Shown one piece after another: positions 1 through 6,161 of a stretch of 64,000 nucleotides of DNA (position 1 is the stretch's first letter; every line of letters starts with the position of its first letter). This stretch comes from a virus. The notes under the pieces are model-generated. The model made no database searches, was not told the DNA's origin, and saw only the letters and a list, made by a program, of their open reading frames with translations. The stretch lies in IMG/VR virus record IMGVR_UViG_3300042197_003184, positions 1 to 64,000 of that record. One strand, written 5' to 3'. A program made the position numbers and the translations under genes.

Positions 1-10
1 ATTTTGTTCG

Positions 11-88
11 TAAGTCGTTGTGGCATAAGCACTTACGACGCGGCGGGCCGGCCACCCTCGCCCTAAGTCATTGGCAGTCAACAACTTA
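11..88. repeat. 78-bp double palindrome, copy 1
   Basis: First of eight copies of an element made of two 25-bp units, each TAAGT-N15-ACTTA. The unit starts are 53 bp apart and a 26-nt GC-rich linker follows the first ACTTACG. Here both units are complete (TAAGT at 11 and 64, ACTTA at 31 and 84) and the linker centre is GGCCGGCC, so the whole element is also one long imperfect palindrome. It lies 12 nt beyond the stop codon of the leftward gene ending at 101. It could act as DNA (paired operators) or as RNA (two hairpins). Confidence 0.85.
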
Positions 89-100
89 GAGCGATTGGCT

Positions 101-607
101 TTATTCGGCCTCAATAGGCTCATCTTCAGTAAAAAACTCACCCATATTATATTCATCCCACAAACGCTTAGGAATCATATCGTGATGGGTATACTCCACA
201 TAATGATCGTCACCATCCTGCCACAATCCACAATACGCCATTCCCGGTTCCCAGTATGTAGCCTCAACCTTGAATCCCAACTCTACCAATCGTTCATACA
301 ATCCAAGAGGAGGACTCCATGCACTATCAAAAGTCATAGTCGCCTGATTGTCCACAACGGTAGGATTCAATCCGTGGGCCTCATTATTATCACTACCTAC
401 GTCCCATTTTGTATTCCAATTATTTACGCACCAATTATACCAATAATCCGGATGGGTGGTATCAGTTATCAACTCACCATTACCGTCCCTAGGTACCGGT
501 AAATAATGGTCACAAACCTTACCTTCCTTATAGGCATGGACAAACTCCATAACCTTAGCCCTATCTTCATGCTCAATAGTCAGATTATTTTGACACCAAT
601 TAGGCAT
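101..607 (-). CDS. Api92-like ferredoxin-fold protein
   Basis: A 168-residue protein beginning MPNWCQNNLTI, the N-terminal signature of the phage/plasmid Api92-like (YubB, DUF1281-type) family, which has a ferredoxin-like domain. Typical family features follow: a Trp-rich middle with WYNWCVNNWNTKWD, and an aromatic/Gly-rich stretch around FDSAWSPP and YWEPGMAYCG. The start at 607 is chosen over an upstream in-frame ATG at 631 because MPNWC is the conserved beginning and AAGGG lies 7 nt before it. It overlaps the end of the upstream nuclease-like gene by 8 nt, so the two are probably translationally coupled. The molecular function of the family is unknown. The family call is from motif recognition only. 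Confidence 0.75.
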   Translation of the reverse strand: MPNWCQNNLTIEHEDRAKVMEFVHAYKEGKVCDHYLPVPRDGNGELITDTTHPDYWYNWCVNNWNTKWDVGSDNNEAHGLNPTVVDNQATMTFDSAWSPPLGLYERLVELGFKVEATYWEPGMAYCGLWQDGDDHYVEYTHHDMIPKRLWDEYNMGEFFTEDEPIEAE

Positions 608-1193
608 AAACAAACCCTTTCTTCTGCACAAGTATACCTTGTTGTTTCAGTTCTGTCAAGAGTCGCTTCCGAGCATACACATTTACAAAGCCATCAAAAG
701 TTTCATTATAGACCAGTTTTTTTGATCTCATATTAGAGTCAAAAGTAATTTGATAGCCGTGTTTTCCCCGTGTATACCCTTCCTTGGTCCACTCTGTTAT
801 CATTTCGCTATCAGTCCATTTGATCGTAATACCGTATGGATTGAGAAAAACGAAAAAGATTACATCAAAACACTCTGGTTTGATTTTATGAAACACATAT
901 TTTGTACGATTGCTTTTTTTATCATAAGGTTGCACAGTTCCCAGTTTTACCTCAACCCTAACATGATTCTCTACCAACAAATCATAATCCCCACTCTCAC
1001 CACAATGGATAACATCAAAACCACGCTCCATCAACTTTTTTTGCAATAACTTTTCAGTATATGTACCCCTATCATGGCTATTGCATAGATTCAGAGCATA
1101 GGCAAACTCATTTTTTTGTATGCTAAACAGGATAGCGTCCAGCATAGACCTTCCGTCCTGCCTAACACAATCAAGGTCTGCTATAGTGAACAT
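600..1193 (-). CDS. PD-(D/E)XK nuclease-like protein
   Basis: A 197-residue protein. Around residues 58-83 it has the layout of a restriction-endonuclease-fold active site: GFDVIHCGESGDYDLL followed about 10 residues later by RVEVKLG, giving the D...ExK triad. A basic C-terminus (ARKRLL, KQQG, KKG) would suit nucleic-acid binding. This suggests a small phage nuclease, but the specific role is not visible. Its promoter is so close (-10 box ending at 1200) that the predicted transcript would begin at or within a few bases of the ATG at 1193. A second ATG at 1145 preceded by GGAAGG could be the real start (181 residues). It is co-transcribed with the Api92-like gene. Confidence 0.55.
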   Translation of the reverse strand: MFTIADLDCVRQDGRSMLDAILFSIQKNEFAYALNLCNSHDRGTYTEKLLQKKLMERGFDVIHCGESGDYDLLVENHVRVEVKLGTVQPYDKKSNRTKYVFHKIKPECFDVIFFVFLNPYGITIKWTDSEMITEWTKEGYTRGKHGYQITFDSNMRSKKLVYNETFDGFVNVYARKRLLTELKQQGILVQKKGFVYA

Positions 1194-1199
1194 AGTGCT

Positions 1200-1227
1200 A
1201 TTCTATCACACTAAAATTTTTTGTCAA
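1200..1227 (-). promoter_or_regulatory. sigma-70-type promoter
   Basis: Leftward TTGACA (1222-1227), 16-bp spacer, TAGAAT (1200-1205). The predicted transcription start falls about at the ATG at 1193, so the mRNA may be leaderless, unlike the other promoters in this arm. Confidence 0.75.
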
Positions 1228-1236
1228 CAGAACCAC

Positions 1237-1282
1237 GCTGACTATTGCCCATCACCGCAAATCCGTAGGATTAGGAAAGACA
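1237..1282 (-). ncRNA. Gene-end hairpin motif, copy A
   Basis: Shares GCTGACTAT-GCCCAT and a 5-bp triloop hairpin with copies at 5472 and 6327. The hairpin at 1260-1272 is AATCC-GTA-GGATT, while the other copies have AAGCC/GGCTT, a compensatory change that supports base pairing. The TAA stop of the leftward gene at 1271 lies in the stem. The strand that acts is uncertain. No U-run follows, so it is not a standard terminator. Confidence 0.6.
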
Positions 1283-1450
1283 ACCAGACTCGCTACAGTC
1301 AATGACTACTTGACCCACCATGGTTCGCTCAAGGAAAATACGCTTTCCATATTCTTTCTCGGCTTTTTGCATAGCAGAGTATTCGGAATATGCTTTGACA
1401 TATCCAACGAGCCTACATTCTCTCCAGACTGCCCACAAGTATTCAGTCAT
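1271..1450 (-). CDS. Small hypothetical phage protein, 59 aa
   Basis: Reads MTEYLWAVWRECRLVGYVKAYSEYSAM and ends in GQVVIDCSESGCLS. Not recognised. It is aromatic-rich with a short strand-helix pattern (a possible 'W-A-V-W-R-E-C' beta strand then a YSEYSAMQKAEKEYGK helix). The start at 1450 is preferred to the upstream ATG at 1492 because it overlaps the stop of the preceding gene by 8 nt, the coupling arrangement used elsewhere in this arm. Its stop codon sits inside the gene-end hairpin. Confidence 0.6.
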   Translation of the reverse strand: MTEYLWAVWRECRLVGYVKAYSEYSAMQKAEKEYGKRIFLERTMVGQVVIDCSESGCLS

Positions 1451-1694
1451 CCTCAGTCTCCGCAAACATATCATCCCATGCCACACTGTCAATACCGGTC
1501 ATGCACACTTCACGCTCATCGGCACTCAGGTACGGAAATGCTACTTGAACCAACTCCCCATTGAGCCAACGATTCATGTCCGCTAACTTGACCTGAACAG
1601 TAAACGGACGACCATCCAAACTTTCGCCCGTCATGGTCAAATCCTGACCGTCTTCACTAACCGTTTTCGTACAGTTCGCCAGAGCATATCTCAT
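1443..1694 (-). CDS. Small hypothetical phage protein, 83 aa
   Basis: Not recognised. An 83-residue acidic protein (…ADEREVCMTGIDSVAWDDMFAETEDD) with an alternating beta-type N-terminal half (DLTMTGESLDGRPFTVQVKLADMNRWLNGE). GGAGA lies 6 nt before the ATG, and a strong promoter lies 24 nt upstream of it. First gene of a two-gene operon with the 59-residue gene. Confidence 0.7.
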   Translation of the reverse strand: MRYALANCTKTVSEDGQDLTMTGESLDGRPFTVQVKLADMNRWLNGELVQVAFPYLSADEREVCMTGIDSVAWDDMFAETEDD

Positions 1695-1717
1695 AGTTTT
1701 TCTCCTCTTATCCCCTC

Positions 1718-1746
1718 ATTCTACTGCTCTATTATCGGCTTGTCAA
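1718..1746 (-). promoter_or_regulatory. sigma-70-type promoter
   Basis: Leftward TTGACA (1741-1746), 17-bp spacer containing CCGATAATA, TAGAAT (1718-1723). Transcription would start about 16-18 nt before the ATG at 1694. Confidence 0.85.
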
Positions 1747-1777
1747 TAGAGAAAACTTTAGCAGAAAAGATTTGTTG

Positions 1778-1855
1778 TAAAGTGTTGGTGGGTAAAGACT
1801 TACGTCAAACGGGGCCGCGAGCCCTCGCCCTAAGTGCTGCCGTAGCAACAACTTA
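1778..1855. repeat. 78-bp double palindrome, copy 2
   Basis: Units at 1778-1802 (left arm degenerate, TAAAG) and 1831-1855 (perfect TAAGT/ACTTA, extended by CCC/GGG). The linker contains GGGGCCGCGAGCCCTC and is nearly identical to copy 3. It sits 25 nt beyond the stop of the membrane-protein gene. Confidence 0.85.
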
Positions 1856-1880
1856 GGGTTAGGGTTTCGAGAAAGAGAGA

Positions 1881-2294
1881 TCAGCAGAAGAAACTAGCCA
1901 CCTTCGGACTCTTGAACAGAGTACCAGCAAGGATAGGCTTTCGGCAATTCACTGCACGTTCACAGTAGAACTGTCGAATTTTACCATCCACAGTCTGACA
2001 CGTTACCAGATGATTAGTACGCTTGAACTGAGGATCGTTTCTACGATAGTTACTACGTCGGTTCATCAGTTTGATCCAAGTAGAATCCAGCGTAGCAACA
2101 GGCTCGATAACCTTAGCCAGATACCTTTCTGGCTCACCATTCAACGGTTGGAGATATTCAAAGTTGAAGACATCACCAACCTTAGCATTCGACAACGAAG
2201 TCCTAGAACCACCATAGATGGCATAGAACAGAAAGCCAGCAAAGCCAGCAGCAACAACAGCAAACAAACCACCAAGCACAATCCAATCAGTCAT
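1881..2294 (-). CDS. Small membrane-anchored protein
   Basis: 137 residues. Residues 4-27 (WIVLGGLFAVVAAGFAGFLF) form one clear N-terminal transmembrane helix. The rest is a soluble domain, beta-rich at first (KVGDVFNFEYLQPLNGEPERYLAKVIEPV) and then basic (MNRRSNYRRNDPQFKR). It probably sits in the inner membrane with the C-terminal domain in the cytoplasm (positive-inside tail). AAAGGG lies 6 nt before the ATG. Family not recognised. A role in the host envelope is possible but unsupported. Confidence 0.7.
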   Translation of the reverse strand: MTDWIVLGGLFAVVAAGFAGFLFYAIYGGSRTSLSNAKVGDVFNFEYLQPLNGEPERYLAKVIEPVATLDSTWIKLMNRRSNYRRNDPQFKRTNHLVTCQTVDGKIRQFYCERAVNCRKPILAGTLFKSPKVASFFC

Positions 2295-2332
2295 ACTAAA
2301 CCCTTTCGTTTGAAAATCCTAAATCTACAACC

Positions 2333-2360
2333 AGTCTACCACAATTTTTCTGTCTGTCAA
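2333..2360 (-). promoter_or_regulatory. sigma-70-type promoter inside upstream stop
   Basis: Leftward TTGACA (2355-2360), 16-bp spacer, TAGACT (2333-2338). The -35 box overlaps the TGA stop (2357-2359) of the preceding gene, so the promoter starts inside the neighbour's reading frame. Confidence 0.8.
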
Positions 2361-2683
2361 GGGGAGATCACCATTCCGCTATAGAACGGATATTCGTTAC
2401 GACTACCATGGGCGGTAGGCACCTGCACATACCATTCATGATTACGCTGGCGAACCTTGAACGGGCTATACTGGTTGATACGATCCTTAGTGGTGGCGGT
2501 CTGCCATCCCCCATTGCTCAGTGTATACGTACCATCCTCGTGGATGCGAACCACACACGTACTATGCAGAGTGATTCCGACCGAGCCATCTGGCAGGATT
2601 TCCGCATAGGTATTGTTTCCAACCTTGCGACGAGTACGATAAGAAATACCCTTAACCATCTTAACCGCTTCAGCGTGTGTCAT
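2357..2683 (-). CDS. Hypothetical phage protein, 108 aa
   Basis: 108 residues. A predominantly beta protein with a compact central segment VRIHEDGTYTLSNGGWQTATTKDRINQY, then W-Y-V-Q-V-P and PFYSGM. GWQT-TTKDRIN strings of this kind recur in small hypothetical proteins of large phages, and I know no function for them. AAAGGG lies 8 nt before the ATG, with a strong promoter at 2708-2736. It belongs to the same leftward series as the membrane-protein gene downstream, which has its own promoter. Confidence 0.7.
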   Translation of the reverse strand: MTHAEAVKMVKGISYRTRRKVGNNTYAEILPDGSVGITLHSTCVVRIHEDGTYTLSNGGWQTATTKDRINQYSPFKVRQRNHEWYVQVPTAHGSRNEYPFYSGMVISP

Positions 2684-2707
2684 ATTCTTTTCCCTTTCGT
2701 TTCACTA

Positions 2708-2736
2708 AGTCTACATCTATTATCGGCACCTGTCAA
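2708..2736 (-). promoter_or_regulatory. sigma-70-type promoter
   Basis: Leftward TTGACA (2731-2736), 17-bp spacer with GCCGATAATAGA, TAGACT (2708-2713). Confidence 0.85.
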
Positions 2737-2767
2737 GAGAAATCTTTAGAAAAATCTTTTTGTGTCG

Positions 2768-2845
2768 TAAAGTATTGAGGGATAAAGACTTACGTCAAAC
2801 GGGGCCGCGAGCCCTCACCCTAAGTGCTTTCGCACAAAGGGTTTA
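2768..2845. repeat. 78-bp double palindrome, copy 3
   Basis: Units at 2768-2792 and 2821-2845. The linker is almost the same as in copy 2. The right unit pairs TAAGT with GTTTA, allowing G-U pairs on the + strand only. It begins 9 nt beyond the stop of the gene ending at 2855. Confidence 0.85.
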
Positions 2846-2854
2846 GGGCAAGAT

Positions 2855-3085
2855 TCACTCAAAGTCTACAAACACCACCTGAGCATAGCCGCGAGGCTTT
2901 AGGGTCAAACTATCTCCCCAGTTCTCAGTTTCGCAACGAACCCCGGTCAATCCGGCCAGTTCCTTGGCACGACGCACAATGCTACGTTGAGATTCTGGAT
3001 TCTTTGGCAGAAACTCATAACGATTCACCCAGCCATAATTAGCCTCACCACCAAACGTATCAGTCTGAGTCACAACACACTTCAT
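2855..3085 (-). CDS. Small hypothetical phage protein, 76 aa
   Basis: Not recognised. 76 residues: a beta N-terminus (MKCVVTQTDTFGGEANYGWVNRYEFLP), a helix (SQRSIVRRAKELAGL) and a beta C-terminus ending in GYAQVVFVDFE. AAGGA lies 8 nt before the ATG. No promoter of the common type directly precedes it. It probably reads on from the two mini-genes upstream (3148-3343). Confidence 0.65.
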   Translation of the reverse strand: MKCVVTQTDTFGGEANYGWVNRYEFLPKNPESQRSIVRRAKELAGLTGVRCETENWGDSLTLKPRGYAQVVFVDFE

Positions 3086-3147
3086 CTTACTTTCCTTTCT
3101 TTTCGTTCATTTGAACCACAATTCGAACAATTCGAGGAATACAATCT

Positions 3148-3258
3148 TCAGTCTTCATCGTTCACCTCTTGGGTTGGAGCAAATACTAGGTCGCTTACCA
3201 GATACGATCCAATTATACCACAAACCACACCCAGAGTAAAGACCACATAAGGCTCCAT
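3148..3258 (-). CDS. 36-residue membrane mini-protein
   Basis: A short reading frame coding for 36 residues. Residues 4-28 (YVVFTLGVVCGIIGSYLVSD) form one transmembrane helix, followed by an acidic tail ending EVNDED. A strong AAGGAGG lies 5 nt upstream of the ATG at 3258. The stop of the preceding mini-gene overlaps this Shine-Dalgarno sequence (TAAGGAGG), so the two are coupled. Too small for family assignment. The strong ribosome site and helix make it credible. Confidence 0.55.
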   Translation of the reverse strand: MEPYVVFTLGVVCGIIGSYLVSDLVFAPTQEVNDED

Positions 3259-3268
3259 TTTTCCCTCC

Positions 3269-3343
3269 TTAGATCAGAATAGCCATCACACACCCAGCCA
3301 CAAAACAAACCCCAAATAAAATCATCTCCTTAGGCCCAATCAT
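3269..3343 (-). CDS. 24-residue hydrophobic peptide
   Basis: Reads MIGPKEMILFGVCFVAGCVMAILI, a single membrane-spanning helix. AAGGAG lies 7 nt before the ATG at 3343. The coding capacity is small and it is predicted only from the ribosome site, the coupled downstream mini-gene and its composition. A possible holin-like or small membrane-modulator peptide, but there is no direct evidence. Confidence 0.4.
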   Translation of the reverse strand: MIGPKEMILFGVCFVAGCVMAILI

Positions 3344-3424
3344 ATCCGATCTCCTTGTGGTTGTCAATCCCTATATCTATTATCGGCCAAATCCACCCAT
3401 AAGATCAAATAATTTTTCTTTCTG

Positions 3425-3502
3425 CAAAACGTTGTGAGATAAGGACTTAGGAACAATTTGTGCGGCCCGCCTCGCCCTAAGTTCTTTAGGGACAAGGCTT
3501 TA
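3425..3502. repeat. 78-bp double palindrome, copy 4
   Basis: Units at 3425-3449 (left arm decayed to CAAAA) and 3478-3502 (TAAGT with CTTTA). The 53-bp phase and the 26-nt linker (GCGGCCCGCC centre) are kept although the outer arms have drifted. It lies only 2 nt beyond the stop of the gene ending at 3505. Confidence 0.75.
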
Positions 3503-3504
3503 GG

Positions 3505-3711
3505 TTAAGAAAGTACGTTGTCTGTACTAAATGAACACACGTTCAGTCCACTAGCCGCAGTGATAATATCAAACATTTTTCCGATATGCTCCTGTCGTTC
3601 CAGCGGTGTGCTCATATCATGCTCAGGAATATCTAGTACATACTCTTGAGTCAGGGGAATTTCTTCGAACTTTTCATTCTCTACTTTGATGTCATAGAAT
3701 CGGTGCAACAT
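3505..3711 (-). CDS. Small hypothetical phage protein, 68 aa
   Basis: Not recognised. 68 residues, mainly helical (TPLERQEHIGKMFDIITAASGL), starting MLHRFYDIKVENEKFEEIP. Its ATG overlaps the TAA of the previous gene (TAATG), so it is coupled. Third gene of a three-gene operon headed by the very acidic protein at 4109. Confidence 0.65.
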   Translation of the reverse strand: MLHRFYDIKVENEKFEEIPLTQEYVLDIPEHDMSTPLERQEHIGKMFDIITAASGLNVCSFSTDNVLS

Positions 3712-4109
3712 TAGAAACTCTCCGTAAAGTCAGCACTAATACCCATCTGTTCCCGAACGTCCGGGTCAGTAAGTGTATCCTCATCCATCATAAAGTCAAG
3801 GTCATCGAAAAAGATTTCCAACTCAGGCTCACCCTCATAAATCATGATTTTTGCAAAATCGTACAACATGAAATATGTCGTAGCCTGCACCCACGACTGA
3901 ACCACATTAGAATGAAGTTCGATTGTGTGCCGATTATTATAGACATACTCTATAGCGGAGCACTTAGTATTATCGCTCATCGTGCTCCATACCGGAATAC
4001 GATCATTGTACTTATTCAGTTCATACGACAATTCATTATGGTTCTTCCAGTCTTTATAATTCTCATACGTTGCTTCGATCATACCCTGTGCTATATTACG
4101 ATAGTACAT
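3711..4109 (-). CDS. Hypothetical acidic phage protein, 132 aa
   Basis: 132 residues. A helical, aromatic-rich N-terminal half (AQGMIEATYENYKDWKNHNELSY) and an acidic C-terminal segment (EPELEIFFDDLDFMMDEDTLTDPD). Not recognised. The ATG overlaps the TGA of the preceding gene (TGATG). Its place between two acidic proteins in one transcript suggests that the three work together. Confidence 0.65.
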   Translation of the reverse strand: MYYRNIAQGMIEATYENYKDWKNHNELSYELNKYNDRIPVWSTMSDNTKCSAIEYVYNNRHTIELHSNVVQSWVQATTYFMLYDFAKIMIYEGEPELEIFFDDLDFMMDEDTLTDPDVREQMGISADFTESF

Positions 4110-4366
4110 CAGTAGTCCTCCCCATAGTAGCCGTAATCCTCATCGGTTCCAAATCCAGCATCTCGCATGGCACTGTCGAAATCCCCATCCATGCTATCAT
4201 CGACATCATTGTCCCAAACATCATCTTCCTCGTTTTCATCATAATCCTCATCCCAACTATCAAATTCATTCCAAGCGTTCTCGTCGTGGAAATCGTTGTA
4301 ATCGTCGTAGTTCATATCGTTTTCGTAAGAGTTATCGGGATCGAACAGGGGGTCAGGGTGACTCAT
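4109..4366 (-). CDS. Extremely acidic 85-aa protein, DNA-mimic candidate
   Basis: 85 residues with 25 Asp and 9 Glu (40 percent acidic), no Lys and one Arg, giving a net charge near -33. Aromatic residues (Y, F, W) are spread among the acidic runs, as in DNA-mimic proteins such as Ocr or ArdA, though no sequence kinship to these is claimed. First gene of its operon, with AAAGGA 7 nt before the ATG and a strong promoter at 4396-4423. An anti-restriction or transcription-factor-sequestering role is an inference from composition alone. It could also be a disordered chaperone-type protein. Confidence 0.7.
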   Translation of the reverse strand: MSHPDPLFDPDNSYENDMNYDDYNDFHDENAWNEFDSWDEDYDENEEDDVWDNDVDDSMDGDFDSAMRDAGFGTDEDYGYYGEDY

Positions 4367-4395
4367 GTGCTATTCCTTTCTCTAGTGTTATCGAC

Positions 4396-4423
4396 ATTCT
4401 ACACATAGAACTTGAGTTGTCAA
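4396..4423 (-). promoter_or_regulatory. sigma-70-type promoter
   Basis: Leftward TTGACA (4418-4423), 16-bp spacer, TAGAAT (4396-4401). It drives the three-gene acidic-protein operon. Confidence 0.85.
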
Positions 4424-4453
4424 GCAAAAAAACACAAAAATAATTTCGTTTCG

Positions 4454-4531
4454 TAAACTGTTGATACGTAACGACTTACGACGAGCCGGGCCGCGGCGCC
4501 TCGCTCTAAGTTCTTTAGTAGCAAGGCTTTG
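4454..4531. repeat. 78-bp double palindrome, copy 5
   Basis: Units at 4454-4478 (TAAAC/ACTTA) and 4507-4531 (TAAGT/CTTTG). The linker is strongly GC-rich (GAGCCGGGCCGCGGCGCCTC) and itself palindromic. It begins 3 nt beyond the stop of the gene ending at 4535. Confidence 0.8.
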
Positions 4532-4534
4532 CGT

Positions 4535-4834
4535 TCAATCTCCAAACGGGTTGTCGTCACCGTAACTTACGTATCCCACAGCCTCGTCCGCATGGAAGTC
4601 TTCGCGGTAATTATCTGACATAAAAACAACATCGGGTTCGATCTCGTCGCTCACCCCCACAACATCGGCCCAATCGTAGAAATCCGTTTGGATATTAGGA
4701 TCGTCAATCGGCTCGATCATGCCGTCGTCCACCATCTCGGCCAGAATCCGGTTAACATCATCAAAATCGTTCAGCATCATCTTCTCCTTGTGAAGTTCAC
4801 CAACGAACGCCATCATACTGGGAAAGTGATTCAT
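4535..4834 (-). CDS. Hypothetical acidic phage protein, 99 aa
   Basis: 99 residues from MNHFPSMMAFVGELHKEKMM, with an acidic C-terminal half (EPIDDPNIQTDFYDWADVVGVSDEIEPD and so on). Not recognised. The ATG at 4834 is chosen rather than an upstream in-frame TTG at 4858: it lies 8 nt past the stop of the preceding gene, and TTAGG precedes it. Co-transcribed with the 87-residue gene upstream. Confidence 0.6.
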   Translation of the reverse strand: MNHFPSMMAFVGELHKEKMMLNDFDDVNRILAEMVDDGMIEPIDDPNIQTDFYDWADVVGVSDEIEPDVVFMSDNYREDFHADEAVGYVSYGDDNPFGD

Positions 4835-4842
4835 GTCAACAC

Positions 4843-5106
4843 CTAAATTTGAGCCCAAGCCCTAAAACTTTGAGCAGAGGAACAGAACGCCATATCGTCC
4901 GAATCTCCACCGTAACCTTTGATTGTTTGAGCATACCAGATATATCCGCCCATCTCCCCCAACACTTCACGAAACCACCCGCTACCATCTTTTTTCGCGT
5001 AGGCTTCACCAACAAAAACCTTTGCTCTACTATTGAGCCAAATAATATCCCCGGTTTTCGTACCCAACATCGCCATAGCCTTTTGAACTTCCGATTTCGT
5101 AGACAT
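4843..5106 (-). CDS. Small hypothetical phage protein, 87 aa
   Basis: 87 residues: helix (TKSEVQKAMAMLG), then a beta-rich core (DIIWLNSRAKVFVGEAYAKKDGSGWFREV) with several Trp. Not recognised. AAGGAG lies 7 nt before the ATG. The promoter at 5127-5155 drives it together with the downstream 99-residue gene. Confidence 0.65.
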   Translation of the reverse strand: MSTKSEVQKAMAMLGTKTGDIIWLNSRAKVFVGEAYAKKDGSGWFREVLGEMGGYIWYAQTIKGYGGDSDDMAFCSSAQSFRAWAQI

Positions 5107-5126
5107 ACCTTGCTCCTTATATCGTC

Positions 5127-5155
5127 ATTCTACGCCTATAAAATCTACTTGTCAA
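5127..5155 (-). promoter_or_regulatory. sigma-70-type promoter inside upstream gene end
   Basis: Leftward TTGACA (5150-5155), 17-bp spacer, TAGAAT (5127-5132). The -35 box codes for the Ile-Asp-Lys end of the preceding 57-residue gene. The same overlap is seen at 2355-2360. Confidence 0.85.
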
Positions 5156-5318
5156 TAGTCTTTTGAAAAACAGTATCCAAATAAATCTCTCTATTCGTCA
5201 CAACCCACCCATATTCCGCTTCTGGAGTATAAACCCCAACATACAGTTTTCCACCATCCACACCCTCAAACCCCACACCATATCCTACCATACTAGCCAT
5301 CAAAAGTATACTGAACAT
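5145..5318 (-). CDS. Small hypothetical phage protein, 57 aa
   Basis: A short frame of 57 residues, MFSILLMASMVGYGVGFEGVDGG onward, ending DTVFQKTIDK. The hydrophobic N-terminus could be a signal or membrane segment. The rest is beta-like (KLYVGVYTPEAEYGWVVTNREIY). AAGGAG lies 8 nt before the ATG, and a TATAAT lies just upstream of this ribosome site. Its last codons contain the -35 box of the next operon. Not recognised, but the coding signals are good. Confidence 0.55.
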   Translation of the reverse strand: MFSILLMASMVGYGVGFEGVDGGKLYVGVYTPEAEYGWVVTNREIYLDTVFQKTIDK

Positions 5319-5384
5319 CCTTTTTCTCCTTAGATATTATATCGGCCAACCCCACCAATATCTTCACTTAAAAATCACAGAATA

Positions 5385-5462
5385 TAAACCCCTATCCTGC
5401 AACAACTTACGTTAAACGGGGCCGCGAGATTTTGACCTAAGTCCTTATGGGTCAATGACTTA
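5385..5462. repeat. 78-bp double palindrome, copy 6
   Basis: Units at 5385-5409 (outer arm decayed to TAAAC) and 5438-5462 (TAAGT/ACTTA intact). The linker shares TTAAACGGGGCCGCGAG with copies 2 and 3 but ends in ATTTTGACC. It is directly followed by gene-end hairpin copy B. Confidence 0.8.
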
Positions 5463-5471
5463 CGCTGACTA

Positions 5472-5510
5472 GCTGACTATCGCCATCAAGCCGGAGGCTT
5501 AGGTGAAACA
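5472..5510 (-). ncRNA. Gene-end hairpin motif, copy B
   Basis: GCTGACTAT-CGCCAT, then the hairpin AAGCC-GGA-GGCTT (5488-5500). GCTGACTA occurs twice here (5464 and 5472). It lies 4 nt beyond the TGA of the leftward gene ending at 5515 and abuts double palindrome copy 6. Confidence 0.6.
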
Positions 5511-5514
5511 ATGT

Positions 5515-5901
5515 TCATCCATCACCCCTCCATGAGAAGGGGCTGATCTCCTCGCCATGAGACATGATAGCGGCATACTGTTCGGCCAGAGCCTCGACAC
5601 GCTCACGACTACCCCGTTTCCCGACCTTGATAATCATCGTATCCTCACCCCCCACAATTCGGGGATCGGCCTTCTCTGCCTTGCTCTTGCCCAATCGCCG
5701 CAATGCCTTGCGATTGAACTTCATAACCTTTTCGGTTACAAGGTATCTCTTATGGCCATCCACCCCATAGACATAGAAAGCGTCTTCGCCTTCTATCGCC
5801 CTATCGTCCGGGATCTCAACCAGATCGACCGTCGCCATACCAAGGAAACACATACGGGCTTGAATCTTGGCGTTTTCGATGATAGCGTACTTGGTTTTCA
5901 T
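5515..5901 (-). CDS. Hypothetical basic phage protein, 128 aa
   Basis: 128 residues. A beta-rich N-terminal half (IIENAKIQARMCFLGMATVDLVEI…YLVTEKVMKF) followed by a Lys/Arg-rich middle (NRKALRRLGKSKAEK) and a C-terminal helix (SRERVEALAEQYAAIM). Not recognised. The basic stretch could bind nucleic acid. A purine-rich AAAGAGAGA, not a strict Shine-Dalgarno sequence, precedes the ATG, as for several genes in this half of the arm. Downstream gene of the operon starting at 6137. Confidence 0.65.
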   Translation of the reverse strand: MKTKYAIIENAKIQARMCFLGMATVDLVEIPDDRAIEGEDAFYVYGVDGHKRYLVTEKVMKFNRKALRRLGKSKAEKADPRIVGGEDTMIIKVGKRGSRERVEALAEQYAAIMSHGEEISPFSWRGDG

Positions 5902-5948
5902 AGTTCTCTCTTTCTGTGTGTCAAAGGATACCGGTTTCGGTCAGACTA

Positions 5949-6137
5949 TCAACCCCCACAATCGAGGGAGGACAGATACTCTTGATTGTAGAAAACTACA
6001 TCCTCAAGATCCTCAATCTGACGATAGATTTGCGACCTAACGCTAGACGGCATACCATCATCCAGCATATCACGAAGATCGGTAATCTTCCGCATAGCCC
6101 AACTCGTTTCGTTCATTACTTTCTGTCGCTCGGTCAT
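5949..6137 (-). CDS. Small helical phage protein, 62 aa
   Basis: 62 residues, almost entirely helical with heptad-like spacing (WAMRKITDLRDMLDDGM, SQIYRQIEDLEDVVFYNQEYL), so probably a coiled coil. Not recognised. An AAAGAGAGA leader precedes the ATG, and the promoter is at 6162-6189. Confidence 0.65.
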   Translation of the reverse strand: MTERQKVMNETSWAMRKITDLRDMLDDGMPSSVRSQIYRQIEDLEDVVFYNQEYLSSLDCGG

Positions 6138-6161
6138 CTTATTCTCTCTTTCTTTTCTCTT

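Noticed and set aside
3361-3395. Promoter for the mini-genes at 3148-3343
   Set aside because: TTGACA at 3362-3367 is too close to the ATG and has no -10 at the right distance. GCCGATAATAGA is present but in a different arrangement, so no promoter was called.
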